NCBI GenBank assembly: GCA_050008575.1
Contig: JBEKMJ010000010.1
Location: 43,703-107,702, forward strand
Length of the DNA stretch: 64,000 bases
Direction of reading: 5' to 3'
From: Bog-159 sp050008575
GTDB lineage: Bacteria > Acidobacteriota > Terriglobia > Bryobacterales > Bryobacteraceae
Shown: one piece after another, positions 51,282-59,852 of the stretch
Position numbering within the stretch: the first letter of the stretch is position 1
Layout of the letters: each line of letters begins with the position of its first letter
Notes under the pieces: model-generated
What the model was told of the DNA's origin: nothing
The model's database searches: none
Seen by the model: the letters and a program-made list of their open reading frames with translations, nothing else
Position numbers and translations under genes: made by a program

Positions 51282-51346
51282 AGCGGGAGCCATGCTCCCG
51301 CCCACGGCGAGCGAAGCTCGCCCAGGCAGCGCATGGCGCTGCCCTA
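51282..51346. repeat. Palindromic intergenic module cluster
   Basis: GCGGGAGCCATGCTCCCGC, GGCGAGCGAAGCTCGCC and GGCAGCGCATGGCGCTGCC, between the convergent FG-GAP and kinase genes, reaching the kinase stop. Confidence 0.65.
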
Positions 51347-53848
51347 CCGCACCGTGACCGCCCACAAGATCGCCCGCTGGAACACCAGCCGCCCCGTGTC
51401 CACCACCGTAACGCTCACCAGCGTCTGGCGCCGGAACGCCTCCGGCAACGCCACTGCCACCAAATCCATCCGCTGGCCCAGCCCATCGTCGAACGCAACC
51501 CGCGTCCTAGTTCCGTTCACGGTATCGGTGAACACCCCGTGGTGGTAATCGCGCACATCCACACCGCCCACCAGCTTTCTTTCGAAATAAGCTCCATGAT
51601 CGCCTCTGAATTCGAGCGCCAGATAGCTCAGCGGGCCTGGCTGTCCCCATTCCGTATTCAGCAGGAAATAGGCCGTGGAAACTCCGGCGCGGCCGACGGG
51701 AATGCGCACGCTCACCGGCCGCGCGCTGCCCTCCGCCGCGGTTTGTCCCCGCCAAAAACGATTCTGGCCGTCCGGCAGAAGGAAAGGGATGCCGTTCAGC
51801 ATGCGTGCTCCGGCCGGAGCCATCGCCGCCTTTTCAAGACCCTGATCGTTTGCGAAATTTCCCATGTCGATGGGGTATGCCTTCGCCGCGCACACGTAAT
51901 TCAGCTCCAGGTAAGCGCTGGGCGCTTGCGGGACGACACAGCCGCCGGGGTACACCGGCAGGGTCCCATCGTATGATGTCAGCACGCAGGTGTCCGCCTC
52001 AAGCTGCACCAGCGCCGGCGCACGCAGCGGCACCGGCGTCCCGGACTTCACCACCAAAGGCGCCGTATCCGCCGGATATTGCCGCGGGCCGAGCCGGTAC
52101 GGAACGCGCGTATCGAAACTGCGCGCCTCATTCGCCCGCGCGCCGCTAGTAAACGGTATCTCTCGCGCGAACAGAGTCGCCAGATACGGCGGCATCCGCG
52201 AACAGGGATCCGCGGGAGCCGTCACGCCGTTCAAGGGCGCAGCCGCGCCACGAGGTTCCACCGACCGCGCGTTCGCCAAATAGTTGGCTTCCGTCTCGAG
52301 AACCGGCTGGATGGAAACCGCGGCGAGCGCGTCCACCGCGGCGTTGAGGTGACGCGGGTCGTCCATCTTGAATGGAAATGTGCCCGCCCAAGCCACTCCG
52401 CCATCCTTTCGTCTGCGGAGTGTCATTCTGGCCAGTAAAGCGCCATCCTTGCGCTCAATCGCGGTTTCCAGAATCAGGGCCGCCGCCAGTTTCGCGCGTG
52501 CTCTCCGCAGCGCGTCGGGTCCTTGAAAAGCGGCCATTTCCTGCCACTCCAACAGGCTAACGCCCCACGTCCGCAGCAGCGCGCCATTCAATTTCTCCGT
52601 TATAGGCCCGCGAAATTCCTGAAGATCGGCAGCCGAGGGCGCCACCGCCACCGGCAGGACGGCGAGCGAAAGCGGCGGCGGGTCCGGTACTCCAGGCGCC
52701 AGACCGCGCCAGGCCAGGAACGTCAGAATTACGATGAACGCGACGGCGCCGGCCGGAACCAGCAGGTGTTTACCGCGGGCCGCGCCGCTGCCCGGCCGGT
52801 AGCGCTCGATAGCGGCGGTAAGCTGCGCCACGGATGCATAGCGATCCTCCGGCCGTTTGGCCAGTGCGTGTGCCGCGATACCGTCCAGGCCGCCGCGCAG
52901 CCGCCGCCTGAGAGTCTCCGGCCCCACCGTGCTGGGAGGCGGCAACTCCCGCGTCATCATAGCACCGATCAACTTGGCGGGACTCGAATCCGCACCCGCG
53001 TAGGGAGGCTGCCCGGTCAGCAGCTCATACAAGATCACCCCCAGCGAATAGACGTCGCTGGCCACCGTGGCAGGCGCGCCAGCCAGCCGTTCCGGACTCG
53101 CGTAACGCGGCGTCGCCAGCACCGCGCCGGTCATGGTGAGCGTATCCCCAGCGCCGCTCTCCTCCGGCTCCAGGACTTTCGCCACACCAAAATCCAGCAG
53201 TTTGGGCTCGCCCCGCTCGTTCACCAAAATATTATTGGGCTTCAAGTCCCGATGCACGATCAGCTTGCCATGCGCGTATTCCACCGCCGCGCAGACCTTG
53301 CAAAACAGCGCCAGCCGCGCTTCGATGGTTAACCCGCGATCGGCGCAATACCGGTCCAGGCGGACGCCCTCGATATATTCCATCGCGAGGTACGGCTGCC
53401 CGGAGGACGTCACACCGCCATCCAGCAGCCGCGCGATGTTGGGGTGGTCCAGGGTCGCCAGGATCTGGCGCTCCTGCCGGAAACGCTCGATCAACAAGGG
53501 CGTGGCCAGCAGACTGTTGCCGATGACCTTGATGGCCACCTGGCGTTCGAAGTCCTCGCGCCGCTGCGCCAGGTAGACCTCGCCCATGCCGCCCGCGCCG
53601 ATCTTGCGCACGACTTCATACGGGCCGTAGCGGCGGCCGGCGTACGGATCCGCCGGACCGGCGGCGCCCAGGCGCTCCTGCGCTTCAAAGCTGTGCAGCA
53701 ATTCCCGCACCTCGCGTTCCACCCGCTCGCCGCCCGATCGCGCACGCAGAAATGCGGGACGCTCCTCGGCCGGCAGGTCCAGCGCCGCGTGGAAGATTTC
53801 CTCCACTAGGTGCCAGTAATCTCCGGACCCCGGTGCGATTTCAGGCAT
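51344..53848 (-). CDS. ECF-linked Ser/Thr kinase with unrecognised beta-rich outer domain
   Basis: 834 residues. Pre-kinase segment (YWHLVEEIFHAALDLPAEER); Hanks domain about residues 74-340 with IGAGGMGEVYLAQ, VAIKVI, HRDLKPNNIL, DFGVAKVL and SPERLAG. One helix (LLVPAGAVAFIVILTFLAW) crosses the membrane. A TolB-N-like stretch follows, then about 300 residues of beta-rich sequence (GTPVPLRAPALVQLEADTCV, FLLPDGQNRFWRGQ, DYHHGVFTDTVNG) in place of the TPRs of its relatives; it might bind a ligand such as sugar. It overlaps its sigma gene by 8 nt. Confidence 0.9.
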   Translation of the reverse strand: MPEIAPGSGDYWHLVEEIFHAALDLPAEERPAFLRARSGGERVEREVRELLHSFEAQERLGAAGPADPYAGRRYGPYEVVRKIGAGGMGEVYLAQRREDFERQVAIKVIGNSLLATPLLIERFRQERQILATLDHPNIARLLDGGVTSSGQPYLAMEYIEGVRLDRYCADRGLTIEARLALFCKVCAAVEYAHGKLIVHRDLKPNNILVNERGEPKLLDFGVAKVLEPEESGAGDTLTMTGAVLATPRYASPERLAGAPATVASDVYSLGVILYELLTGQPPYAGADSSPAKLIGAMMTRELPPPSTVGPETLRRRLRGGLDGIAAHALAKRPEDRYASVAQLTAAIERYRPGSGAARGKHLLVPAGAVAFIVILTFLAWRGLAPGVPDPPPLSLAVLPVAVAPSAADLQEFRGPITEKLNGALLRTWGVSLLEWQEMAAFQGPDALRRARAKLAAALILETAIERKDGALLARMTLRRRKDGGVAWAGTFPFKMDDPRHLNAAVDALAAVSIQPVLETEANYLANARSVEPRGAAAPLNGVTAPADPCSRMPPYLATLFAREIPFTSGARANEARSFDTRVPYRLGPRQYPADTAPLVVKSGTPVPLRAPALVQLEADTCVLTSYDGTLPVYPGGCVVPQAPSAYLELNYVCAAKAYPIDMGNFANDQGLEKAAMAPAGARMLNGIPFLLPDGQNRFWRGQTAAEGSARPVSVRIPVGRAGVSTAYFLLNTEWGQPGPLSYLALEFRGDHGAYFERKLVGGVDVRDYHHGVFTDTVNGTRTRVAFDDGLGQRMDLVAVALPEAFRRQTLVSVTVVDTGRLVFQRAILWAVTVR

Positions 53849-54422
53849 GGATTTCGGGCGATGGCGGATACATCTGCCGGTACAACCAGCCCCTGGCGAA
53901 TTTCAGGTCGCGCTCCGCGGTCGCCAGGGAGATGCCCAGAATCCCCGCCGCTTCCTTGGTCGTGCAGCCCAGGAAATGGCACAGTTCCACCATGCGGGCC
54001 TTGCGGTCGTCGATCTCTTCCAGCCCTTCGAGCGCCCGGTCGAAATCCAGCATCTGCGGACCGCTCACATCCACCCACGCCATATCTTCACTCAGCGGAA
54101 CCTTCTCGCCGGGACCTCCGCGCTTCTCCGCACGGTAGCGGCGGGCATGATCGGCCAATATCATGCGCATCACTTTGGCGGCGAAGGTGTAGAAATGCGC
54201 GCGGTCGTTCCAATCGGTTTCGCGCTGCTGGCACAAGCGCAAGTACAGCTCGTGTACCAGGCCGGTGGCCTGCAGGGTATGATCCGGCCGCTCGTGGCGC
54301 AGATATCCGAGTGCAATGCGTTTCAGGTCCGCGTAGACCACGGGCATGAGTTGCTCGAAGGCGCCGGGCTGGCCCTCTTTCCAATCGCGCAGCAGACGCG
54401 TGATGTCTCCCGGCTCACCCAT
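53841..54422 (-). CDS. ECF-type sigma factor, kinase-linked class
   Basis: 193 residues: GDITRLLRDWKEGQPGAFEQ, LQATGLVHELYLRLCQQRET, FAAKVMRMILADHARRYRAE and MVELCHFLGCTTKEAAGILG. Regions 2 and 4 are complete. The kinase gene begins inside its end, so the two are coupled. A divergent promoter-like motif copy lies just beyond its start, facing the secreted protein at 54509. Confidence 0.92.
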   Translation of the reverse strand: MGEPGDITRLLRDWKEGQPGAFEQLMPVVYADLKRIALGYLRHERPDHTLQATGLVHELYLRLCQQRETDWNDRAHFYTFAAKVMRMILADHARRYRAEKRGGPGEKVPLSEDMAWVDVSGPQMLDFDRALEGLEEIDDRKARMVELCHFLGCTTKEAAGILGISLATAERDLKFARGWLYRQMYPPSPEIHA

Positions 54423-54429
54423 ACACCCA

Positions 54430-54435
54430 AATCTA
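54430..54435 (-). promoter_or_regulatory. -10 element for leaderless ECF transcription
   Basis: On the minus strand TGA-TAGATT followed by 7 bp (TGGGTGT) and ATG; the spacer nearly equals that at 24893 (TGGGTGA). No ribosome site seen. Confidence 0.45.
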
Positions 54436-54446
54436 TCAGGAATCGG

Positions 54447-54480
54447 TGAGGGGTTCCGCCGCGGCTTTGCGCAGTATGCA
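54447..54480 (+). promoter_or_regulatory. TGAGGGG-N12-TTTGCGC promoter-like motif (copy 3)
   Basis: TGAGGGG, 12 bp, TTTGCGC, then AGTATGCA. Located 29 bp before the secreted repeat protein ATG and 24 bp from the divergent ECF start. Confidence 0.5.
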
Positions 54481-54508
54481 GTAGTGCAATGTTGGAGGAT
54501 TCAAAATT

Positions 54509-56890
54509 ATGTCAACGAGAAAGTCTGTCTTTTCGATGCTGGCCATGGCTGCCGGCCTTTTGTCGTTAAGCTCGATTCCGCCGGCGCGCGCCCAAGAGAA
54601 ACCGGCGCAGGCGCAGCCCCAGTTGGTCACGTTTTGGGGAGTCGCATCCAACTCCGACGGTAAGCCGAAGGCCGGCGTGGCGGGCGTTACGTTCTCTCTT
54701 TTTAAGGAGGAACAAGGCGGCGCGCCGCTGTGGATGGAAACGCAAAACGTGAACCTGGATTCCGCGGGCGGCTATACGGCGCAGATCGGAGCGACGCATC
54801 CGGAAGGTCTGCCCATCGATCTGTTCGCCTCGGGCCAAGCCCGCTGGCTGGAAGTCCGGATAGATGGGCAACCGGCGCCGCAGCGCGTGCTGCTGATGAG
54901 CGTGCCCTATGCGTTGCAGGCGGTCGACGCGCAAACGCTGGGCGGATTACCCGCTTCCGCGTTCGCGCTGGCCGGGACGGGCGGCGGCGCGGCCGGGAAT
55001 GCCGCTGGTGGCGCTTCCATCGCGTCCGCCAAGGCCGTGGCGGCCCCCGATGCGGCCCGGCCCGCCGCCGCCCCATCCGCCAGTGTGAGCGGCGCCGGCA
55101 CCGCCGGTTACCTTCCTGTGTGGACCGGCAGCGCGACTCTGGCAAACTCGGCGATAACTCAGAAGAGTGGAGACGTGGGCATCGGCGGCGTTGTGTCCGG
55201 CACTAAATTTGCCGTTTCGAATGCGTCCGGCGATGGCATATACGGCGCCACGGACAGCGCCACAGGTCACGGCGTGTACGGCGAAGCTACCGCCGCGGCC
55301 GCCTCGAATACGGTTGGCGTCTATGGCGTGAATTCCGGCACGGCCGGCATGACTTGGGGAGTCTTTGGCCAAACCGGAAGCGCTCCGGGAGCGGTGCAAT
55401 CCGGTGTGCAAGGTAACGCTATAGCCACCACGGGCAGTACGTTTGGGGTCGACGGCACGGCTGCCAGCGTTGCGGGAATCGGGGTACAGGGCCACGCGGA
55501 GGCCGCCACCGGCGCCACCATCGGCGTCAACGGCATTTCCGACAGCGATGCCGGAATTGGGACGCAGGGCATAGCCACTGCTACGACCGGCACTACGTTT
55601 GGCGTCTTTGGCAATTCCGTCAGTTCTTCGGGATATGGGGTGCAGGGCTATGCTTCCGCCACGACCGGGACTACGTTTGGCGTTTATGGAGTGGCCGACA
55701 GCACCTTGGGAACCGGGGTGTGGGGCGAAGCCAGCGCCACTACCGGGGCAACTTTTGGCGTGGTCGGCTCTGCGCCAAGCTCTTCCGGAGTCGGCGTGCT
55801 AGGCCAGTCGAATGCTGCCAGCGGCTCCACCTATGGCGTGTCCGGCTCGGTCGTCAGCCCTTCGGGAATCGGCGTGGCGGGCAATGCCGCTGCTCCGACC
55901 GGCACTACCTATGGCGTGCTGGGCTCGACCGAAAGCTCTTCGGGAACCGGCGTGAGGGGCCAAGCCGTCGCCACCAACGGCACTACGTATGGCGTCTATG
56001 GCAAAAACTTCAGCTCTACCGGAGTCGGCGTAGAGGGCCTCAATACCGCCACGACCGGTATCAACTACGGCGTCGTCGGCACCTCGGCAAGCACGCAAGG
56101 CGTAGGCGTCTACGGTTACGGATCTGCGCAAAGCACCCTGGGCGGCCAGTTGGCGGGCGATGCCGCCGGTGTCTGGGGCGACACGCACAACGGTTCCGCC
56201 GGCGTGTTCGCCACAGCGGACTCGGCCGAAGCGATCGCCGCATATAATAACGCTCCCAATGTAGCTACGTTATTTGTCGAAAACCAGGAGGACACCAACA
56301 GTTCTTCGATCGTGGTGGCGACTTACAGCGATTACGGAGGCTACTGCGACATTTTCGTGAATGGCAATCTGACTTGCAGCGGCTCGGTCGGTGGGCACGC
56401 CTTTGTGGGGCCGGATACTTCCCGCGAGGTTGCGCTGTATGCCGTCCAGGCGCCCGAAAACTGGTATGAGGACGCCGGGTCCGGCCAATTGCACAACGGC
56501 GCCGCAGTGGTGGCGCTCGACGCCGCGTATGCCCAAACTGTCAATACCGGCGTGGAGTATCACGTTTTCTTGACGCCTAAGGGAGACTGCAAGGGGCTTT
56601 ACGTCGGCAATGAGACATCCGGCGGCTTTGAAGTTCACGAACTGGGCGGAGGTACGTCCGGCATTGCGTTCGACTATCGCATTATGGCTCGCCGCAAAGG
56701 TTTCGAAAACATCCGCCTGGCCGACTTGACCGGAAAAATCCAAAGAGGCCCCGATTTGAAATCCGCCAACGGCCCGCGGTCCGAGCGTGTAATGCCCGGC
56801 GCGGCGCCAGACGTGGCGCAACTCCCAACCGTGCGGCCCGCGCCCCGTGCGGCAAGGCGGCCGGCTCTGACCACCAGTCCGGGCCATTAG
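54509..56890 (+). CDS. Secreted repeat surface protein, paralogue B
   Basis: 793 residues, signal peptide (MLAMAAGLLSLSSIPPARAQ), ribosome site GGAGGATTC. N-terminal domain shared with 37210 and 57026: LVTFWGVASNSDGKPKAGVA, PLWMETQNVNLDSAGGYTAQ, GLPIDLFASGQARWLEV. Residues about 215-540 are some 15 degenerate repeats of about 20-24 residues, pattern TTFGVxG...SxGxGVxGxAxAxTG, likely a beta helix or stalk. The C-terminal 220 residues (NGNLTCSGSVGGHAFVGPDT, NWYEDAGSGQLHNGAAVVAL, FDYRIMARRKGFENIRLADL) are a conserved terminal domain. Role unknown; possibly controlled by the adjacent sigma/kinase pair. Confidence 0.85.
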   Translation: MSTRKSVFSMLAMAAGLLSLSSIPPARAQEKPAQAQPQLVTFWGVASNSDGKPKAGVAGVTFSLFKEEQGGAPLWMETQNVNLDSAGGYTAQIGATHPEGLPIDLFASGQARWLEVRIDGQPAPQRVLLMSVPYALQAVDAQTLGGLPASAFALAGTGGGAAGNAAGGASIASAKAVAAPDAARPAAAPSASVSGAGTAGYLPVWTGSATLANSAITQKSGDVGIGGVVSGTKFAVSNASGDGIYGATDSATGHGVYGEATAAAASNTVGVYGVNSGTAGMTWGVFGQTGSAPGAVQSGVQGNAIATTGSTFGVDGTAASVAGIGVQGHAEAATGATIGVNGISDSDAGIGTQGIATATTGTTFGVFGNSVSSSGYGVQGYASATTGTTFGVYGVADSTLGTGVWGEASATTGATFGVVGSAPSSSGVGVLGQSNAASGSTYGVSGSVVSPSGIGVAGNAAAPTGTTYGVLGSTESSSGTGVRGQAVATNGTTYGVYGKNFSSTGVGVEGLNTATTGINYGVVGTSASTQGVGVYGYGSAQSTLGGQLAGDAAGVWGDTHNGSAGVFATADSAEAIAAYNNAPNVATLFVENQEDTNSSSIVVATYSDYGGYCDIFVNGNLTCSGSVGGHAFVGPDTSREVALYAVQAPENWYEDAGSGQLHNGAAVVALDAAYAQTVNTGVEYHVFLTPKGDCKGLYVGNETSGGFEVHELGGGTSGIAFDYRIMARRKGFENIRLADLTGKIQRGPDLKSANGPRSERVMPGAAPDVAQLPTVRPAPRAARRPALTTSPGH

Positions 56891-56894
56891 CATT

Positions 56895-56936
56895 GTGGGG
56901 CGGGCAATTTTGCCCGCAGCCGGCTTTCAGCCGGCC
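56895..56936. repeat. Palindromic module between the two paralogues
   Basis: GTGGGGCGGGCAATTTTGCCC then GCCGGCTTTCAGCCGGC. The first part could end transcription of the upstream gene. Confidence 0.6.
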
Positions 56937-56961
56937 TTTGGCCACCCCAACCAACCATACG

Positions 56962-56991
56962 TGAGGGTGTTTCCCGATACTTTCCGCCTTC
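56962..56991 (+). promoter_or_regulatory. TGAGGGG-N12-TTTGCGC promoter-like motif (copy 4, diverged)
   Basis: TGAGGGT, 12 bp, TTTCCGC: one mismatch in each half but the same spacing. Lies 35 bp before the paralogue C ATG. Confidence 0.4.
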
Positions 56992-57025
56992 ATGAATACG
57001 GAGTACTCAATCGGAGGATTCGACC

Positions 57026-59425
57026 ATGTCAACGAGAAAGCCTGTTTTTTCAACCCTGGCCGGAGTTGCCGGCCTTCTTCTTTCAAGCGCGATTTCCCCG
57101 GCGCTCGCCCAAGAGAAATCCCAGCCCGCGCCGGCGCAGTTGGTGACCTTCTGGGGAGTCGCCACCAGCCCCGACGGCAAGCCGAAGACTGGCGTGGCGG
57201 GCGTCACCTTCTCTCTTTACAAGGATGAGCAAGGCGGCGCGCCGCTGTGGATGGAAACTCAGAATGTGACGCTCGATTCCACGGGCGGTTACACGGCGCA
57301 AATCGGGGCGACGCAACCGGCGGGGTTGCCCATCAACCTGTTCGCCTCGGGCGAAGCGCGCTGGCTGGAAGTCCAGATCGACGGGCAACCGGCGCCCCAA
57401 CGTGTGCTGCTGGTCAGCGTACCCTATGCGCTGAAGGCGGTCGACGCACAAACGCTGGGCGGACTGCCGGCTTCCGCGTTCGCCTTGGCCGGGACTGCCG
57501 GGAATGCCCCCGGCGGCTCTCCCATCGCACCCGCCAGGGCTGTGGCGGCCTCCAGTTCGGCCAAACCGGATGCATCCCCGGCCACCAGTGTCACCGGCTC
57601 CGGCACGGCCGGCACCGTTCCCCTATGGTCCGGCGCCAGCGCCCTGGGAAACTCCGTGATCGTGCAGAAAAGTGGAAACGTGGGCATCGGCGCCACTCCC
57701 ACCACCTTTAAGCTGCAAGTGTCAAACGCCTCCGGCGACGCCATCGGCGGCGGATCGGCAAGCACTTCAGGCATCGGCGTGCAGGGCACCGCCAGTGCCG
57801 CCACTGGCACCACCACCGGCGTGCTCGGAACGTCCGCCAGCACGGCGGGAGCTGGAGTGGAAGGCCAGGCTACCGCCAGTAGCGGCGCCACTTACGGAGT
57901 TTACGGCACCAGTGCCAGCTCCACCGGCACCGGAGTCGAGGGACAAGTCACGCCGACGAGTGGGATCACCACCGGAGTCGCCGGCGTCAGCGCAAGCACC
58001 GCGGGCGCTGGGGTTTCCGGCACGGCCACTGCCGCCACCGGGTCCACATTCGGCGTCTATGGCAATGCCGCCAGTTCCGCGGGCGCTGGTGTGTACGGTT
58101 CGAACCCCAACACCAGCGGCTCTACATATGGCGTCTATGGCGCGGATGCCAGTGCATCCGGAGCCGCCGTGTACGGCTCGAATTCCGCCACCACCGGCTA
58201 TGCGACCGGCGTATTTGGCATCAGCGCCGGCAGTACGGGAGTCGGAGTCTGGGGCACCGCTGGTACCACCACGGGGGCTGGATACGGCGTTTACGGTGTG
58301 ATCGCCAGCCCGTCCGGCGCCGCCATCTACGGCAACGTCGCCACCGCCACCGGCAATAACTATGCCGTGGAAGGCGAGAACACAAGCGCCTCCGGAACCG
58401 CCATTTTCGGAGACGCCACAGCCACGACCGGATCTACCCTAGGCGTCCTCGGCCAGGTCTTTAGCCCCGATGGGATCGCTGTTGAGGGCCATTCTTTCGC
58501 CACCACCGGCATTGCGTACGGCGTGGAAGGCATAACCTTGAGTGCTTCGGGCGCCGGCGTTTTCGGCGAAGGTTCCACATCGAGCGGCGGCATTGGCGTC
58601 CTCGGCCAGGTTCTCAACGACACCGGCGTCGGAACGGCCGGTACAAGTTCCATCTACAGCACCACGGGACGCGATCTCATGAACACCGGCGCCGGCCTCT
58701 GGGGTGACACCTCCGAGGGCAACGCCGGAATCCTGGCCACGGCGGACGATCACTCCGCCATTACCGCATACAACAGCGCCACCAACGTAGCCACTTTATT
58801 TGTTGAAAACCAGACAGACGGCAGCAACTCCGCCATCGTCCTGGCAACCTATAGCGATTACGGCGGTTACTGCGACGTCTTCGTCAACGGCAACCTGACT
58901 TGCAGCGGCTCGGTTGGCGGACACGCCACCGTGAATCAGTCGCAGGACGTGGCCCTGTACTCGGTGCAGGCCGCCGACAACTGGATGGAGGACGCCGGCT
59001 CCGGCCAATTGCACAATGGCGCGGCCGTGGTCACGCTTGAGTCCAACTACGCGCAAACCGTGAACACGGGCATCGACTATCACGTCTTCCTGACACCCAA
59101 CGGCGATTGCAAAGGCCTGTATGTGACGCGAAAGTCGCTCACATCGTTTGAAGTGCGCGAACTGGGAGGCGGCGCCTCCAGTATCGCCTTCGACTATCGC
59201 ATCATGGCGCGCCGCAAAGGTTACGAGGATGTCCGTCTGGCGGACTTGACAGGTAAGATCCAGAAGGACACCCGGCCGAAACACGCCAGCCGCCCGCAGG
59301 GGAACACCGCGGCAGCACGGCCCCCAGCCCTAAAACCGCATGCCGCTCCGGCCGTACAGCCGCAGCCGCCCGCGCCTATGCCGCCGCCTCCGGCCGCCCG
59401 GGTGCTCGCCGGCGCCGTCAAATAG
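57026..59425 (+). CDS. Secreted repeat surface protein, paralogue C
   Basis: 799 residues; start preceded by GGAGGATTC as in paralogue B. Same order: signal peptide (LAGVAGLLLSSAISPALAQ), N-terminal domain (PLWMETQNVTLDSTGGYTAQ), repeats (TTTGVLGTSASTAGAGVEGQ and many like it), conserved end domain (NWMEDAGSGQLHNGAAVVTL, FDYRIMARRKGYEDVRLADL) and a Pro/Ala-rich tail of about 40 residues. A tandem duplicate of the previous gene whose repeats have diverged more than its ends. Confidence 0.85.
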   Translation: MSTRKPVFSTLAGVAGLLLSSAISPALAQEKSQPAPAQLVTFWGVATSPDGKPKTGVAGVTFSLYKDEQGGAPLWMETQNVTLDSTGGYTAQIGATQPAGLPINLFASGEARWLEVQIDGQPAPQRVLLVSVPYALKAVDAQTLGGLPASAFALAGTAGNAPGGSPIAPARAVAASSSAKPDASPATSVTGSGTAGTVPLWSGASALGNSVIVQKSGNVGIGATPTTFKLQVSNASGDAIGGGSASTSGIGVQGTASAATGTTTGVLGTSASTAGAGVEGQATASSGATYGVYGTSASSTGTGVEGQVTPTSGITTGVAGVSASTAGAGVSGTATAATGSTFGVYGNAASSAGAGVYGSNPNTSGSTYGVYGADASASGAAVYGSNSATTGYATGVFGISAGSTGVGVWGTAGTTTGAGYGVYGVIASPSGAAIYGNVATATGNNYAVEGENTSASGTAIFGDATATTGSTLGVLGQVFSPDGIAVEGHSFATTGIAYGVEGITLSASGAGVFGEGSTSSGGIGVLGQVLNDTGVGTAGTSSIYSTTGRDLMNTGAGLWGDTSEGNAGILATADDHSAITAYNSATNVATLFVENQTDGSNSAIVLATYSDYGGYCDVFVNGNLTCSGSVGGHATVNQSQDVALYSVQAADNWMEDAGSGQLHNGAAVVTLESNYAQTVNTGIDYHVFLTPNGDCKGLYVTRKSLTSFEVRELGGGASSIAFDYRIMARRKGYEDVRLADLTGKIQKDTRPKHASRPQGNTAAARPPALKPHAAPAVQPQPPAPMPPPPAARVLAGAVK

Positions 59426-59852
59426 TGGGGCAGGCGTCTACGCCTGCGGCGGGTCTCCGGACGCGCCCTTCCCCGCTCGCATCAAACCGGCCGACGTGGA
59501 CGTCGGCCGCAGGACTGGAGTCCTGGGTTTAGTTTAGGCGAGCTGCGCTTGCCCCTGGAGTTTCTACATTTGCTGGAGCTGGAATTGGAGGGCGGGCTTT
59601 AGCCGGCGCGGGGCTTCAGCCCCGCTGGTAGCACAGGCTTCAGCCATGGCTTCAGCCCGTGTGCACAGGCTTCAGCCTGTGTGCGGGCGAGCGCAGCTCG
59701 CCGAAGAGCGGGCCTGCGAGGCCCGCGCAGGCTGCGAGCCGGGCTGCGAGCCTGCCCCACTACGGCGGACAGAATGTAGAAACTCCAGGCACAGGCTTCA
59801 GCCTGTGTAAGGCGAGCGAAGCTATCTTCGACCGGCTAATGCCTGTCCCACG
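59425..59852. repeat. Long array of palindromic modules
   Basis: A gap of more than 400 bp with no gene. It holds CAGGCGTCTACGCCTG, GGACTGGAGTCC, CAGGCTTCAGCCTG (several times), GGCGAGCGCAGCTCGCC, GCAGGCTGCGAGCC duplicated in tandem, and a block TGGAGTTTCTACATTTGCTGG also found in MITE copy 1 and, inverted, near 59770-59790. Confidence 0.75.

Noticed and set aside
54509..59425. Prophage tail fibre region
   Set aside because: The repeat proteins have Sec signal peptides and no phage structural, lysis or integrase genes lie nearby.
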